Assembly (NCBI GenBank): GCA_016867265.1
Contig: VGJW01000009.1
Location: 1 to 64,000 of the forward strand
Reading direction: 5' to 3'
Length of the DNA stretch: 64,000 nucleotides
Source: Candidatus Tanganyikabacteria bacterium
GTDB taxonomy: Bacteria > Cyanobacteriota > Sericytochromatia > S15B-MN24 > VGJW01
Position numbers and translations under genes: made by a program. Each line of letters opens with the position of its first letter. The first letter of the stretch is position 1. Below, piece after piece: positions 1 through 8,545 of the stretch. Under the pieces are notes generated by a model. It did not search any database, was not told the origin of the DNA, and saw only the letters and a list, made by a program, of their open reading frames with translations.

Positions 1-115
1 GCGCCATGGCCGGCCCAGCTTGCTGAACAGGATGTCGGATGGCCTGATTGCCTTGAATGTCTGATTGCTGTTACCTATATCTGTGCAGCATGAGGTTGTT
101 TCGTTATCGGAGCGG

Positions 116-1282
116 ATGAGCGAAAGTATGAATACGCTTAGGGCGCGCGCAGGCGGATTGCCCGCTGTGGCAAGGCAGGCCTTGTGGGCCATGGCCGTGA
201 CCGGGTTGGTTGCAGCCTGCGCGGACCATCGGCTGGCGCCCGCTGCCCCGGAGCGCTCGCAGCCGACGCTTGCGACCCTTCACGCGCAGCAGGACCGCAT
301 GGTCCAACGCGCCCGGCCCACCCCACCGCCGAAGCGCAGGCTGCCCAGGCCCACGCCGGCCGTACCGCGCGTCACGCCTTCACCTGCCGTCACGCCCTCC
401 CCCGTACCGACGCCCACCCCGACCCCTGCACCCACTCCGGGTATCTCCACCGTTGCGAACGTGCGTGGTCACCTCAGGGACGGTCAAGGCAACCTCTACG
501 GCATCAGCGGTTCTTCCCTGATGAAGGTCACCCCGTCAGGCACCTTGACGGTCGCGACTTCGCCCTATCTCGGGGGCGATACCACCCTTGGTGGGGTCGA
601 TGCGCAGGGCAACGTCTATGGGTTCCTGCACATCGGTTGCCGGATCATCAAGATCGCACCGGACGGCGTCGTGACCACCTTCGCGGGCAATGGTTCAGCC
701 GGCTTTGCCGATGGGGCCGGTACCGCCGCGCGCTTCAACCGGCCTGCCGGTCTGGTCCTGGATGCTCAGGACAACCTCTACGTGTCCGACTACTGGAACA
801 ACCGCATCCGGAAGATTACCCCCGCCGGTGTCGTCAGCACGTTCTCGGGTTCCGGCATCGCGGGAAGCGTGGATGGAACGGCCGGTACGGCACGCTTTAC
901 AGAGCCCATGAGCATCTGCCGCGACGGCCTGGGCAACTTCTGGCAGGTTGACCACAATGGCCACCGCATCCGACGGATCGCCCCGGACGGCTCCGTGACG
1001 ACCTTGACCAACGCAGTGGGTACGGCCGTCAGCTACACCTATCCCCTGTCGATCGCCTACTCCCGCAAGCTGAATGGTGTGCTGGTCTCGCCCAAGTTTG
1101 CCTATCGCATAGACTTCATCGACCTGACAGGCAACCTGACGACCCTGGTCTAGGGCAGTGGCTGGGTGGATGGCGCGTATGCGCAAGCGCGCATAGGCCA
1201 GTACATCGCCCTCAAGGAAGAGACCTTCGACAGCATCCTGATCGCCGACAACGGCCGCATCCGACGAATGGTCTTGCCCTGA
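116..1282 (+). pseudogene. NHL-repeat lipoprotein interrupted by an in-frame TAG
   Basis: The N-terminus has a lipoprotein signal peptide with lipobox LVAAC, so the product should be lipid-anchored outside the inner membrane. A Pro/Thr-rich linker follows (about residues 80-125), then NHL beta-propeller repeats with the usual run of a TFAGNGSAGFADG-type segment and an NNRIRKI-type strand. The open frame stops at TAG 1151-1153. The same frame then continues for 42 codons with a further repeat (GSGWVDGAYAQARIG, ADNGRIRRM) and ends at TGA 1280-1282. Reading TAG as CAG (Gln) restores an unbroken NHL repeat, so this is most simply a nonsense mutation in the last repeat. The truncated product ends at 1153. 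Start 116 is chosen for the signal peptide; ATG 128 is an alternative and the ribosome site is weak. Confidence 0.75.
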
Positions 1283-1357
1283 CTTCTTCGCGTTGCCTGG
1301 CGCCGGACATCACCTACGACGACCGCCTTGGTTCCGCCCGGGCGTCGCGCCCCCGAT

Positions 1358-2122
1358 TCAGGGGTGGTGTTTGGCCAGCCCTTCCCGTCGAGAGACGTCC
1401 AGGTGCGCGGCGCACGTCCAGACCACCTCGCCCTCGGCCCGGATGCGCGCCCTCAGCTCATCAGGGATGTCTTCCGTGCCAACCAGCAGGTCAACCACCC
1501 AAGGCAGCCGTGACTCCTCGAAGGCCTCGGCCAGCCTGACGTGCACCGCTCCGGGGGGACCGGCCACCTCGACGAGCAGGTCGAGGTCCGACCCTGGCTG
1601 ATGGTCGCCCCGAGCGCGCGATCCGAAGACCGTCGCGCGCAGGACCGCGGGATCAGCCGAGAGGATGCCCACCAGCACCTCGCGCGTTCGGGGCGACAGG
1701 CCTGCCGTCACGACGCGACCGTGGCCGGGTACACCCTCCAGCAGGTCCTGGAGCGCCGCCATGCAGCGTTCATGAATGGCGGCCCGCACCTCGTCGGCCA
1801 CGCCGGCCTCGTAGCTGTGGCTGGACAGGTTCCGCAGGCGCAACATCTCGAGCCACAGGTCGCCATCGGCCACCAGGCCCCTGCGGTACGCCTCGCGAAT
1901 GACACTGCGGGGACCCACGACGCCTTGGTAGCCTTCGGCCTCGAGCAGATCCTTGAGCAGGTTCCACGCCAGTTCGAAGACGAACTCGTAGGCATGGATC
2001 ATCCCTTGGACTTCCAGCTCGCTCAAGGGCCGTGCGCGGTCGAGCATCACGGCTTCGCCAAGGCGTGCCATGGCGCGTCCGTAGTTCTGGTGGCGCAGGT
2101 GCCAGCGGTCCAGATTGGCCAT
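1358..2122 (-). CDS. Fused HEPN / minimal nucleotidyltransferase (HI0074-HI0073 type) protein
   Basis: A 254-residue protein with two domains that are normally separate neighbouring genes. Residues 1-135 form a helical HEPN-type, nucleotidyltransferase-substrate-binding domain with the R-x4-H motif at R97-H102 (RNLSSH). Residues 145-245 form a minimal nucleotidyltransferase with GS at 167-168 and D179-x-D181 (FGSRARGDHQPGSDLDLLV), the metal- and NTP-binding signature. HEPN/MNT pairs are known toxin-antitoxin modules in which the MNT enzyme modifies the HEPN RNase. The function of a single fused chain is inferred. The gene lies alone between unrelated secreted-protein genes. All catalytic residues I can check are present. 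Confidence 0.8.
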   Translation of the reverse strand: MANLDRWHLRHQNYGRAMARLGEAVMLDRARPLSELEVQGMIHAYEFVFELAWNLLKDLLEAEGYQGVVGPRSVIREAYRRGLVADGDLWLEMLRLRNLSSHSYEAGVADEVRAAIHERCMAALQDLLEGVPGHGRVVTAGLSPRTREVLVGILSADPAVLRATVFGSRARGDHQPGSDLDLLVEVAGPPGAVHVRLAEAFEESRLPWVVDLLVGTEDIPDELRARIRAEGEVVWTCAAHLDVSRREGLAKHHP

Positions 2123-2212
2123 GGCACCACCATGCCTGATGGCGTTCTGGTCGTGAAGAGGTCATGCTGGAAATGTGCCGCAGGGGGCTGGGCGAGACTT
2201 CCCGAGACCCGT

Positions 2213-2869
2213 TCAGTCCGTGAACAGCACGGTGTAGTAACGGCGGTTGCCGTTCAGGGCCATGCCCACGCCGGCGCGCAGGTGCCGGGGGTCGAGCATC
2301 GCCTCGCGGTGGCCGGGCGAGTCCAGCCAGCCCTGCACGGCAAGCTCGGGACCCCTGTCGGGGCCGGCCGTGTTCCAAGCGATGATCTCCGAAGCCGTGC
2401 GAAAGGTCGCGCCCATCCGGCGCATGACCTCGAAGGGCGTCACGCCGTCCGGATCGACGTGTGCGAAGTAGCCACGGACGGCCATGTCGCGGCTGCGAAA
2501 GGTCGCAATCTCGTCCAGCAGCACGAGGGCTGCCAGGGGTGGCGCCTCATGCGGGCGACGAGCCTCCGCCATCAGGCGCATGATCGTCGCCCGGGCCCCT
2601 GTGCCCTCGCTGGCGTCCGGCGCAGCCACCACGGGGACGGGTGACGCCACGGGCGCGGGTGAAGGCGCGGGTGCCACCGGTTGCCCCCCATCCTCGCCTG
2701 TCCCCCGGCCAGATGGGGCGGCGGACGCGTCCACAACACCCGGGCGATCCCCCTGCGGTGGCATCACCCCGAGCACGGGGACCCAGCGGGACGCGGCACA
2801 CCCACCGAGGATCAGGCTGCCGACGACCAGGGTCCGTGCATGTCGCAGGCGCATAAGCGGACGACGCAT
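2213..2869 (-). CDS. CAP/SCP-domain (YkwD-like) lipoprotein
   Basis: A 218-residue secreted protein. The ATG at 2869 is chosen because it follows an AGGATGAGG ribosome site and directly begins a lipoprotein signal peptide ending in the lipobox LILGGC. A Pro/Ala-rich linker (about residues 40-85) leads to a CAP domain with SRDMAVRGYFAHVDPDG, the histidine-bearing motif of the family, and GWLDSPGHREAMLDP near the end, then a closing YTVLFTD strand. Bacterial CAP proteins are extracellular; their biochemical role is mostly unknown. It stands 130 bases from the EF-hand gene, which has the same strand and was probably transcribed first. Confidence 0.85.
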   Translation of the reverse strand: MRRPLMRLRHARTLVVGSLILGGCAASRWVPVLGVMPPQGDRPGVVDASAAPSGRGTGEDGGQPVAPAPSPAPVASPVPVVAAPDASEGTGARATIMRLMAEARRPHEAPPLAALVLLDEIATFRSRDMAVRGYFAHVDPDGVTPFEVMRRMGATFRTASEIIAWNTAGPDRGPELAVQGWLDSPGHREAMLDPRHLRAGVGMALNGNRRYYTVLFTD

Positions 2870-2999
2870 GGCCTCATCCTCTCGTGGCAGGCCTGCCGCC
2901 ATCTTTCGGGTCGGTCACGCGCCCATGAATCTCGTGACCGTCCGGGCTGCCCCAAGGCGCATCGCCCCCGACACCTGGGCCGGGGGCGACGGGTCGGAC

Positions 3000-4202
3000 T
3001 CAGCCTACCGAAGGAGCACCGAAGATGGCGTCGTAGGTCTCCTGCAGCATGGTCACGGGCTCCGTCGGCATGGCCGATCCCCCGACCTCGGGGGCAACGA
3101 GAGGTTCGGCTGGCGGCTGCGGCGCCACAGGCTGCTCGGCCACTGGTGCCGGCGCCGGTTCTTTCACCGGCGGCGCGGGCTCCTGCACGGGCGGCGCAGG
3201 CTGCTGCTGCACTGGCGGCACGGGCTCCTGCACGGGCGAGGCAGGCTGCTCCTGCACGGGCGAGGCAGGCTGCTCCTGCACGGGCGAAGCCGGCTGCTCC
3301 GGCTCGGCCACCGGTTCCTTGGCGTCGGGCTCTTCCTCTTCCGGTTCCTCTGCAACCGGCTCTTCGACGACCGGGTCTTCCTTGGCGACGACGGGCTCGG
3401 CCTGCGGCTTCGGCACCTCGCCCAGCCATTCGGGCAGATCCAGACGACCATCGCCGTTGGCGTCCTTGGCGGCCAGCACGTCGGCCTGGATCTCGTTGCC
3501 GGACAGGAAGTTGTCCCCGTTGCCTTCGTAGTCCTTGAACTGCGTTTCCAGGCGAGCGCGCTCGCGGGCCTTGACGAACTCTTCCTTCGAGATCTGACCG
3601 TCTTCATCCTTGTCCAGATTGTCAGCACCGAACTTGGCCGCTTCCTTGCCCGTCAGCACGCCGTCCTTGTTGCGGTCGAAGGCATCGAAACGCTGCCCGA
3701 AGTCCACGCTCTTCTGATGGAAACGCTTGAGCTCGTTCTTGCCGATGCGGCCGTCTCCGTTCTCGTCGGCGTCGGCGATGCTCTTGTGCCGCTCATTGCC
3801 TGACAGGACGCCATCCTTGTTGCGATCGAGTTGCTTCATCTGCACGTTCGTCCGCAGCCCGGCACGTCCCAGCTTGAACTCTTCCTTCGTGACGACCCCG
3901 TCGCCATTGCGATCCCAGTCCGCGTGGCGCTTCTTGATTTCCTTGCCCGAGAGTTCACCGTCGTTGTTCTTGTCGAGGCGCCCAAAGGCCTTGTCATCCA
4001 GTTTCATCGCGCTGGCGTTGCCCTTGACGCCAAAGGCCTTTCGCTCGTCCTGCGACAGCTTCGGCTTGCCCGCACCCTCACCGGCCTTGGCCCCGCCGGC
4101 CGCCTTGGCCGTTCCCGCGGCCTTGCCTGGCCCCCCAGCCTGCTTGGCCGCCTTGTTGGCTCCGCCGCCACCGCCGCCCTTGTTGTTGACCTTGCCTGCC
4201 AT
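3000..4202 (-). CDS. Calcium-binding protein with about eight EF-hands and a Pro/Glu/Gln-rich tail
   Basis: A 400-residue protein. After a Gly/Ala/Lys-rich low-complexity start with no signal peptide come about eight EF-hand loops between residues 75 and 270, for example DKNNDGELSGKE, DRNGDGVVTKEE, DRNKDGVLSGNE, DENGDGRIGKNE, DKDEDGQISKEE and DANGDGRLDLPE. One loop (EGNGDNFLSGNE) is degenerate at its first position. The last third is a Glu/Pro/Val-rich region with the octapeptide EQPASPVQ repeated three times, then a short ordered end. The start at 4202 follows a clear AGGAG. Calcium binding is well supported by the loops; the cell location and role are unknown. The lysine-rich head could let it leave by a non-classical route, but nothing in the sequence proves that. 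Confidence 0.85.
   Translation of the reverse strand: MAGKVNNKGGGGGGANKAAKQAGGPGKAAGTAKAAGGAKAGEGAGKPKLSQDERKAFGVKGNASAMKLDDKAFGRLDKNNDGELSGKEIKKRHADWDRNGDGVVTKEEFKLGRAGLRTNVQMKQLDRNKDGVLSGNERHKSIADADENGDGRIGKNELKRFHQKSVDFGQRFDAFDRNKDGVLTGKEAAKFGADNLDKDEDGQISKEEFVKARERARLETQFKDYEGNGDNFLSGNEIQADVLAAKDANGDGRLDLPEWLGEVPKPQAEPVVAKEDPVVEEPVAEEPEEEEPDAKEPVAEPEQPASPVQEQPASPVQEQPASPVQEPVPPVQQQPAPPVQEPAPPVKEPAPAPVAEQPVAPQPPAEPLVAPEVGGSAMPTEPVTMLQETYDAIFGAPSVG
3226..3297. repeat. 24-bp tandem repeat, three copies, inside the EF-hand gene
   Basis: Three copies of a 24-base unit beginning TCCTGCACGGGCGAGGCAG follow head to tail; the third has two changes (GAAGCCGG for GAGGCAGG). A diverged copy lies at about 3181-3204. 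On the coding (minus) strand the unit encodes the EQPASPVQ peptide. The length is a multiple of three, so copy-number change would keep the frame. Confidence 0.9.
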
Positions 4203-4420
4203 CGCGAATCACTCCTGACGTCGCACGTGCCGCTGGGAATTGCCTATCCTCCGTCTTGTAGCCCCTGCGGCGGCAGTCCTCGCTTTCCTTCACGAGGATT
4301 TGAAGACAAACCTACCTGTCCCACGTGTCGCCCATTTCCGACGGCGTGGAACCTGAATGGCGAGAGCCAGCAGCACCGGGCCCGGATCGGTTGACGAGGC
4401 CAGGCGCCAGCGCGCGGGCA

Positions 4421-5561
4421 TCAGCTACCCAGCGCTTGGTTCAGGTCGTGCCAGAGGTCCTCGACGTGCTCGATGCCGACGCTGAGGCGCAGCAGCGTCG
4501 GCGGCAGGTGTTCCTGTCCGGGAATGGCGGCTCGCCGCTCGAGGGTCGATTCGACGCCGCCCAGGCTGGTGGCATGGCGAATGAGCTTCAGGCGACGACA
4601 CGTCGCATCGGCATCGTCGGCCGTTCCGTGCGTCTCGAAGGCGAGCACGGCACCGGGGCCGGCCATCTGGGCCACGGCGTGGCTGTGGCTGGGGTGAGAC
4701 GCCAGCCCTGGATAGTGGACACGCCGGACCCGGCCATCGCCGGCCAGCCGCGCGGCAAGCGTCCGGGCGTTGTCCTGGGCGCGCTCGAGGCGCAGGTGCA
4801 AGGTGCGTACGCCGCGCAGGGCAAGGAAGGTCTCGAGGGCGCCGGGGGTGGCGCCTGCCAGCATCCGAGCTTCTTTCAAGGCAGCCAGCAGGCTTGAAGA
4901 ACGTGTGGCGACGACGCCCATGAGCAAGTCTGAATGTCCACCCACGAACTTGGTTGCCGACTGCACGGCCACGTCTGCGCCCAGCATCAGCGGTCGCACG
5001 TTCAGCGCGGTGGCGAGGGTGTGATCCACCACGCGCAGCGTGTCGCGTCCCGTGGGCGCAGCCAGGATGGCCTTCAGGTCGGCGACCTTGAGCAGGGGAT
5101 TCGAAGGCGACTCCAGCCAGAGCATCCCGACCGTGCGGCTGGCCCGGATCCAGCCTTCGGTGTCTTCGGTTGCGAGACGTTCCAGGTTCAGCTGGCCCTT
5201 CCCGGCAGCGACCGCCGCAAGCCCGGTCACGCTCTGAGGGCAGTCTTCGGAGAGGACCAGGGTCCGGCCGGGGGCCATCAGACCCGGCACGGCCGCACTC
5301 GCAGCCATGCCCGAGGCAATGGCCACGGCCTGGCCGCCATCCAGTCTGCCCATCACCTCTTCCGAAGGCCGCCCAGCCTCGCTTACCGTCGTCGCGGGCT
5401 TAGGCCCTGTCTGCGCCCAACGCATAGGTCGATACGGGCACCATCGGCACATTCAGGGGCTGCCCCGGTCCGGCTGGCCATACAGCTGCCACGACGGTCG
5501 TCTCGGGCCGCTCGACCTTATTCAGGCCTTCCGGAAGCTCAGGAGGTACGTGTGGGGTCAT
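4421..5561 (-). pseudogene. Cystathionine gamma-synthase / trans-sulfuration PLP enzyme with one stop and one frameshift
   Basis: The gene starts at ATG 5561, three bases after the preceding stop codon, and reads MTPHVPPELPEGLNKVERPE..., passing a VPMVPVSTYALG segment typical of the family, then meets TAA at 5400-5402 where a Tyr of the conserved DRAYxRxDG segment is expected. About 30 bases on, an extra G in TTCGGAAGAG (about 5362-5366) moves the frame. From there the frame is open to 4421 and carries the family core: GGQAVAIASGMAA, the cofactor region, and the PLP-binding lysine in SATKFVGGHSD. The repaired gene has 380 codons, the usual length of cystathionine gamma-synthases/lyases. The longest surviving open frame is 4421-5452. 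It would act in Met/Cys interconversion if intact. Either recent decay or sequencing error explains the two lesions. Confidence 0.85.
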
Positions 5562-5564
5562 CCG

Positions 5565-6197
5565 CTAGTACCGCTCGTTGAAGCCCTTGCCCGCCATGAT
5601 GTCGGGCACGCAGCGATCGACGCGCCGGACCCGCGTCTCGGCCTGCTTCGCCCCCCCCACATGCAGGATGTGGCTGCGGCGGCGACCGGGCGTCAGCGCC
5701 GCGAAGGCCGCATCCAGCTCCGGATCTGCCTCGAGGCGCTCGGCCAACTCGTCGGGCATGGGCTCGCTGGCCGGTGGTACCTCGATCACGATGCCCTCGC
5801 GCTGCAGGCGCACGGCCTCGGCGATGAAGGCCGCCGCCTGATCCCGCTTGGCCATGACCTCTTCCAGCGAGGTGAAGCGCAGCAAGCGACCATAACGCGA
5901 GTTGGGACCCGCACGGTCGAGCAGCCCCTCAGGATCAGCCAGGCCCGAACCCTGGTTGAACTGCAGGGCGCACGAGGCCCGCAGCGACACCAGCATGGCG
6001 ATGTTCTTGCCGTCCAGCGTGTAGCAGGGCGAGCCCCACTTCATCTCTTCCGTCAGCCCTGCCGTCAGCAGCAGCTCACGCAGGACGCCCAGCTCCTCGG
6101 CCCACTGCAATGCCTTGCACCGGGGCGTCTTGTAGTGCTCGCAACGGCCGCAGCCATCCCTCAGGTAGGCGTCGACGCTCTCGCGATTGATGGCCAT
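5565..6197 (-). CDS. DUF1801 / YdeI (OmdA-type) protein
   Basis: A 210-residue protein. The first half matches the DUF1801 fold (EEMKWGSPCYTLDGKNIAML), the second half the YdeI/OmdA 'bacteriocin-protection' domain, ending with the characteristic FAALTPGRRRSHILHVGGA and KQAETRVRRVDR stretch. A Cys-rich head (GCGRCEHYKTPRC) precedes them. The start at 6197 (MAINRESVD) is preferred over the upstream in-frame codon because homologues begin close to this point. It ends in TAG three bases before the broken trans-sulfuration gene, so the two were probably co-transcribed. Biochemical function in most bacteria is unknown. Confidence 0.75.
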   Translation of the reverse strand: MAINRESVDAYLRDGCGRCEHYKTPRCKALQWAEELGVLRELLLTAGLTEEMKWGSPCYTLDGKNIAMLVSLRASCALQFNQGSGLADPEGLLDRAGPNSRYGRLLRFTSLEEVMAKRDQAAAFIAEAVRLQREGIVIEVPPASEPMPDELAERLEADPELDAAFAALTPGRRRSHILHVGGAKQAETRVRRVDRCVPDIMAGKGFNERY

Positions 6198-6272
6198 GGC
6201 CGGGTGTCCCCCCTGTCCTGAGCAGGCCGCCAGCATAACCGAGGCAGCAGGCCATCGCAGCCTGACGACGCG

Positions 6273-8033
6273 TCAGGGCCCTCCCTGCACAACGGGCAGC
6301 CAGAGTGCTGACGGCTGCCCCGCCGCATGATGCACCCGCTGGACGGCGATGGTCGTGCGCGTGGCCGTCGCGACGGGAGCCGTCGAGTTGGGGTGGCGGT
6401 CGTAGCGCGGGAAGCTGCTGCTGCTGACTTCGAGCCGCAGGCGCTGGCCAGGCTGGAACACGAAGCTGGTCGGCCACAGTCGGACCGTGATGCGGGTGGG
6501 CCCGGCGGAGCCTGCGTAGCCACGGCGCACGATGCCCTCCGACACGTTGCAGGCCTCGCCGTTGGCCAGCACGACCACGAGCTTGGCCGTAAAGTCCGTC
6601 GCCGGTGCCGACGTTTCGACCCAGAGATCCGCCTCGACGGGGCCCGTGACCTCGAGCGGTTCCCCGAGGACGTCCGTCGTGTAGACGAGCACATCCCGGC
6701 GCCCCTCGACCTCGTTCTGAGTCCGGACGCCGTTCACGCCCGCAAGCCCGAGCATCGCCCCGCCCCTGCTGGGGACCGGATCCCGGGGGTCATAGGCATA
6801 GGTGTCCGGCCCCTCGTCGCCGGGACCCTCCCAGGACAGGCGACCTTGGCCTGCGGCGCTGTTGGCCGGTCCCTCGGCACGCAGGTACAGCGGTGTTCGG
6901 CGCGCCCGGGCCAGCGGCCACGTTTCTTCCGCACGCCACAGATTGGCGCCCATCACGTACAGCCAGACCTTGGGCCCGGCGTCCGGCACAGGCACGCCTG
7001 CCGGCCGCAGCAACCGGTCATAGAAAGGCAGGCTATGGGCCATCGTGGCCAGACGATAGTCCCCCGGATGGTGCCCGCCGGGCAGCGTGACTTCGCGGCC
7101 GTGCGTCCACGGCCCGATGATGAGGCGGCTGTTCGTGGCAACTTGGGCCGAGGCGCTTGCCTGGATGCGGATGAAATCGTCCAGCTGCGACGGCAGGTAG
7201 GGGTCGTACCAGCCGGCCATCAGCAGCGCGGGGGCTTGCAGGCGCTCGGGCCGGTCCGTGCCGTCGAGGGCGCGCCAGTAGGCATCGGGTGCCCGGCGTC
7301 CAGCCCAGTCGTCATAGCCCGCCGCGGGACCGCCGCTGCGGTCGTCGGCCTCCAGCACCGGCCACGCATCCAGCCCCGGCGCGAGCTCGGCCTGTGTCGG
7401 GAAGACATCCTCTCCGCCCCGGTCCGTCCGCGCCCAATAGAGCGCCGTCTGCAAAGAGAATGCGCCTCCGGGGTGGAACATCGCATGCTGGCTGGTGCTG
7501 CACAGCTGGATGCACAGCGCGGAAGGCCCCGCCGGGGGCGCCTGGTCGCCCACGACCCACTGCGTGTACCCGAAGGAAGAGCCTCCCCACATCGCGAGCC
7601 GGCCGTCATACCAAGGTTGGCGGGCCAGCCACGCGAGCGTGTCCTGGCCGTCCTCGCGCTCCGTCACGAGCGGGGCGTACTGCCCCCCGGAAGGCGGCCG
7701 GCCCCGCACGGGCGCGATGACGACGTGGTAGCCACGTTGCCCCCAGAACGTCCGCAGCAGACCCGAGAAGGCCTGGTGCAGGCGGTTCTGCGACAGCGGC
7801 AGGCGCACCATCACCGTCGGGTGGGGCCCCGGACCCGTCGGGTGGCTGACGGTTGCCGCCAGTCGGACACCGTCGCGCATCAAGATGTCCGTGACCTGCT
7901 CGGTCGTGGTGCCATGCTGCGGCGGCCGGACGCCCATCGTGCCCTGCACGACGGCCAGCAGCCACTCGGGCGGAATCCAGCTTGCGACATCGGCGAGCGT
8001 CAGCCCGGCCAGCACCAGGGGCAGGACCTTCAT
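6273..8033 (-). CDS. CocE/NonD-family serine hydrolase (X-Pro dipeptidyl-peptidase S15-like)
   Basis: A 586-residue alpha/beta hydrolase with the three family parts: the S15 catalytic domain (about residues 55-340) with nucleophile motif GGSSFGYTQ, the catalytic Asp in GWYDPYLPSQ and His in GPWTHG, then the C-terminal jelly-roll domain (about 375-580) seen in cocaine esterase and glutaryl-7-ACA acylases. The first 30 residues are hydrophobic (MKVLPLVLAGLTLADVASW) and suggest export or membrane attachment. The ATG at 8033 overlaps the stop of the membrane-protein gene upstream by four bases (ATGA), so the two form an operon. Substrate cannot be told from sequence; esters or amides are expected. 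Confidence 0.85.
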   Translation of the reverse strand: MKVLPLVLAGLTLADVASWIPPEWLLAVVQGTMGVRPPQHGTTTEQVTDILMRDGVRLAATVSHPTGPGPHPTVMVRLPLSQNRLHQAFSGLLRTFWGQRGYHVVIAPVRGRPPSGGQYAPLVTEREDGQDTLAWLARQPWYDGRLAMWGGSSFGYTQWVVGDQAPPAGPSALCIQLCSTSQHAMFHPGGAFSLQTALYWARTDRGGEDVFPTQAELAPGLDAWPVLEADDRSGGPAAGYDDWAGRRAPDAYWRALDGTDRPERLQAPALLMAGWYDPYLPSQLDDFIRIQASASAQVATNSRLIIGPWTHGREVTLPGGHHPGDYRLATMAHSLPFYDRLLRPAGVPVPDAGPKVWLYVMGANLWRAEETWPLARARRTPLYLRAEGPANSAAGQGRLSWEGPGDEGPDTYAYDPRDPVPSRGGAMLGLAGVNGVRTQNEVEGRRDVLVYTTDVLGEPLEVTGPVEADLWVETSAPATDFTAKLVVVLANGEACNVSEGIVRRGYAGSAGPTRITVRLWPTSFVFQPGQRLRLEVSSSSFPRYDRHPNSTAPVATATRTTIAVQRVHHAAGQPSALWLPVVQGGP

Positions 8034-8476
8034 CGGGGCTCCAGGGGGCTGCGGCAGACCCGCGAAAGCGTCGCCACGTAGCTCGCGAGCACCAGGTGGA
8101 ACACGATGGGGATGCTGCCCGGTGGCCACCAGCGTCGGTCCGGGTGCAACTCGCCGCTGACGAAGTACCGCACCACCATGCCCCCGGCATAGAGTCCCGC
8201 GAAGACCAGCAGCCCCCGGGCCAGCCGGGGTCGGGCCGTGACGCTCCAGCCCCGGCGCCGGGTCGCCTGCACGTTGAGCCACGCCATGACCGCCAGGATC
8301 AGCCACTGGCTGGGCAGCAGCGCCGGGTAGGGCAGCAGGCCCGAGTACCACTCGGCCATCGGCGGCAGCCAAGGTACGCCCAGAAACGCCACGCCCATCT
8401 GGCCCAGCACCCGCGCGAGAAAGAGCGCGGACAGTAACCACAGCCAAGGCAAGGGAAGACGAATCAGGCGAGGCAT
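8030..8476 (-). CDS. Small integral membrane protein, unknown function
   Basis: A 148-residue protein with about four hydrophobic helices (residues 5-35, 42-65, 85-105, 122-140) and basic loops such as ATRRRGWSVTARPRLARG. No known family motif is recognised. It overlaps the following CocE-type hydrolase by four bases, which suggests the pair works together at the membrane. The start at 8476 is only 70 bases from the divergent start of the large regulator, so both promoters must lie within or across that short gap. A much longer open frame on this strand extends upstream across the regulator, but it is a shadow of that gene. Confidence 0.7.
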   Translation of the reverse strand: MPRLIRLPLPWLWLLSALFLARVLGQMGVAFLGVPWLPPMAEWYSGLLPYPALLPSQWLILAVMAWLNVQATRRRGWSVTARPRLARGLLVFAGLYAGGMVVRYFVSGELHPDRRWWPPGSIPIVFHLVLASYVATLSRVCRSPLEPR

Positions 8477-8545
8477 CTGGACCCCTTGTACCACGCACGG
8501 GTCAGGCAATCGGGCCAGAGCCGCCGACTCCCCCGCGCCGGCGGT

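Noticed and set aside
2484-3803. 439-codon open frame on the plus strand across the CAP and EF-hand genes
   Set aside because: It is Arg/Ser/Gly-rich and low-complexity, and lies antisense to two genes with clear motifs and ribosome sites. GC-rich DNA leaves such shadow frames open.
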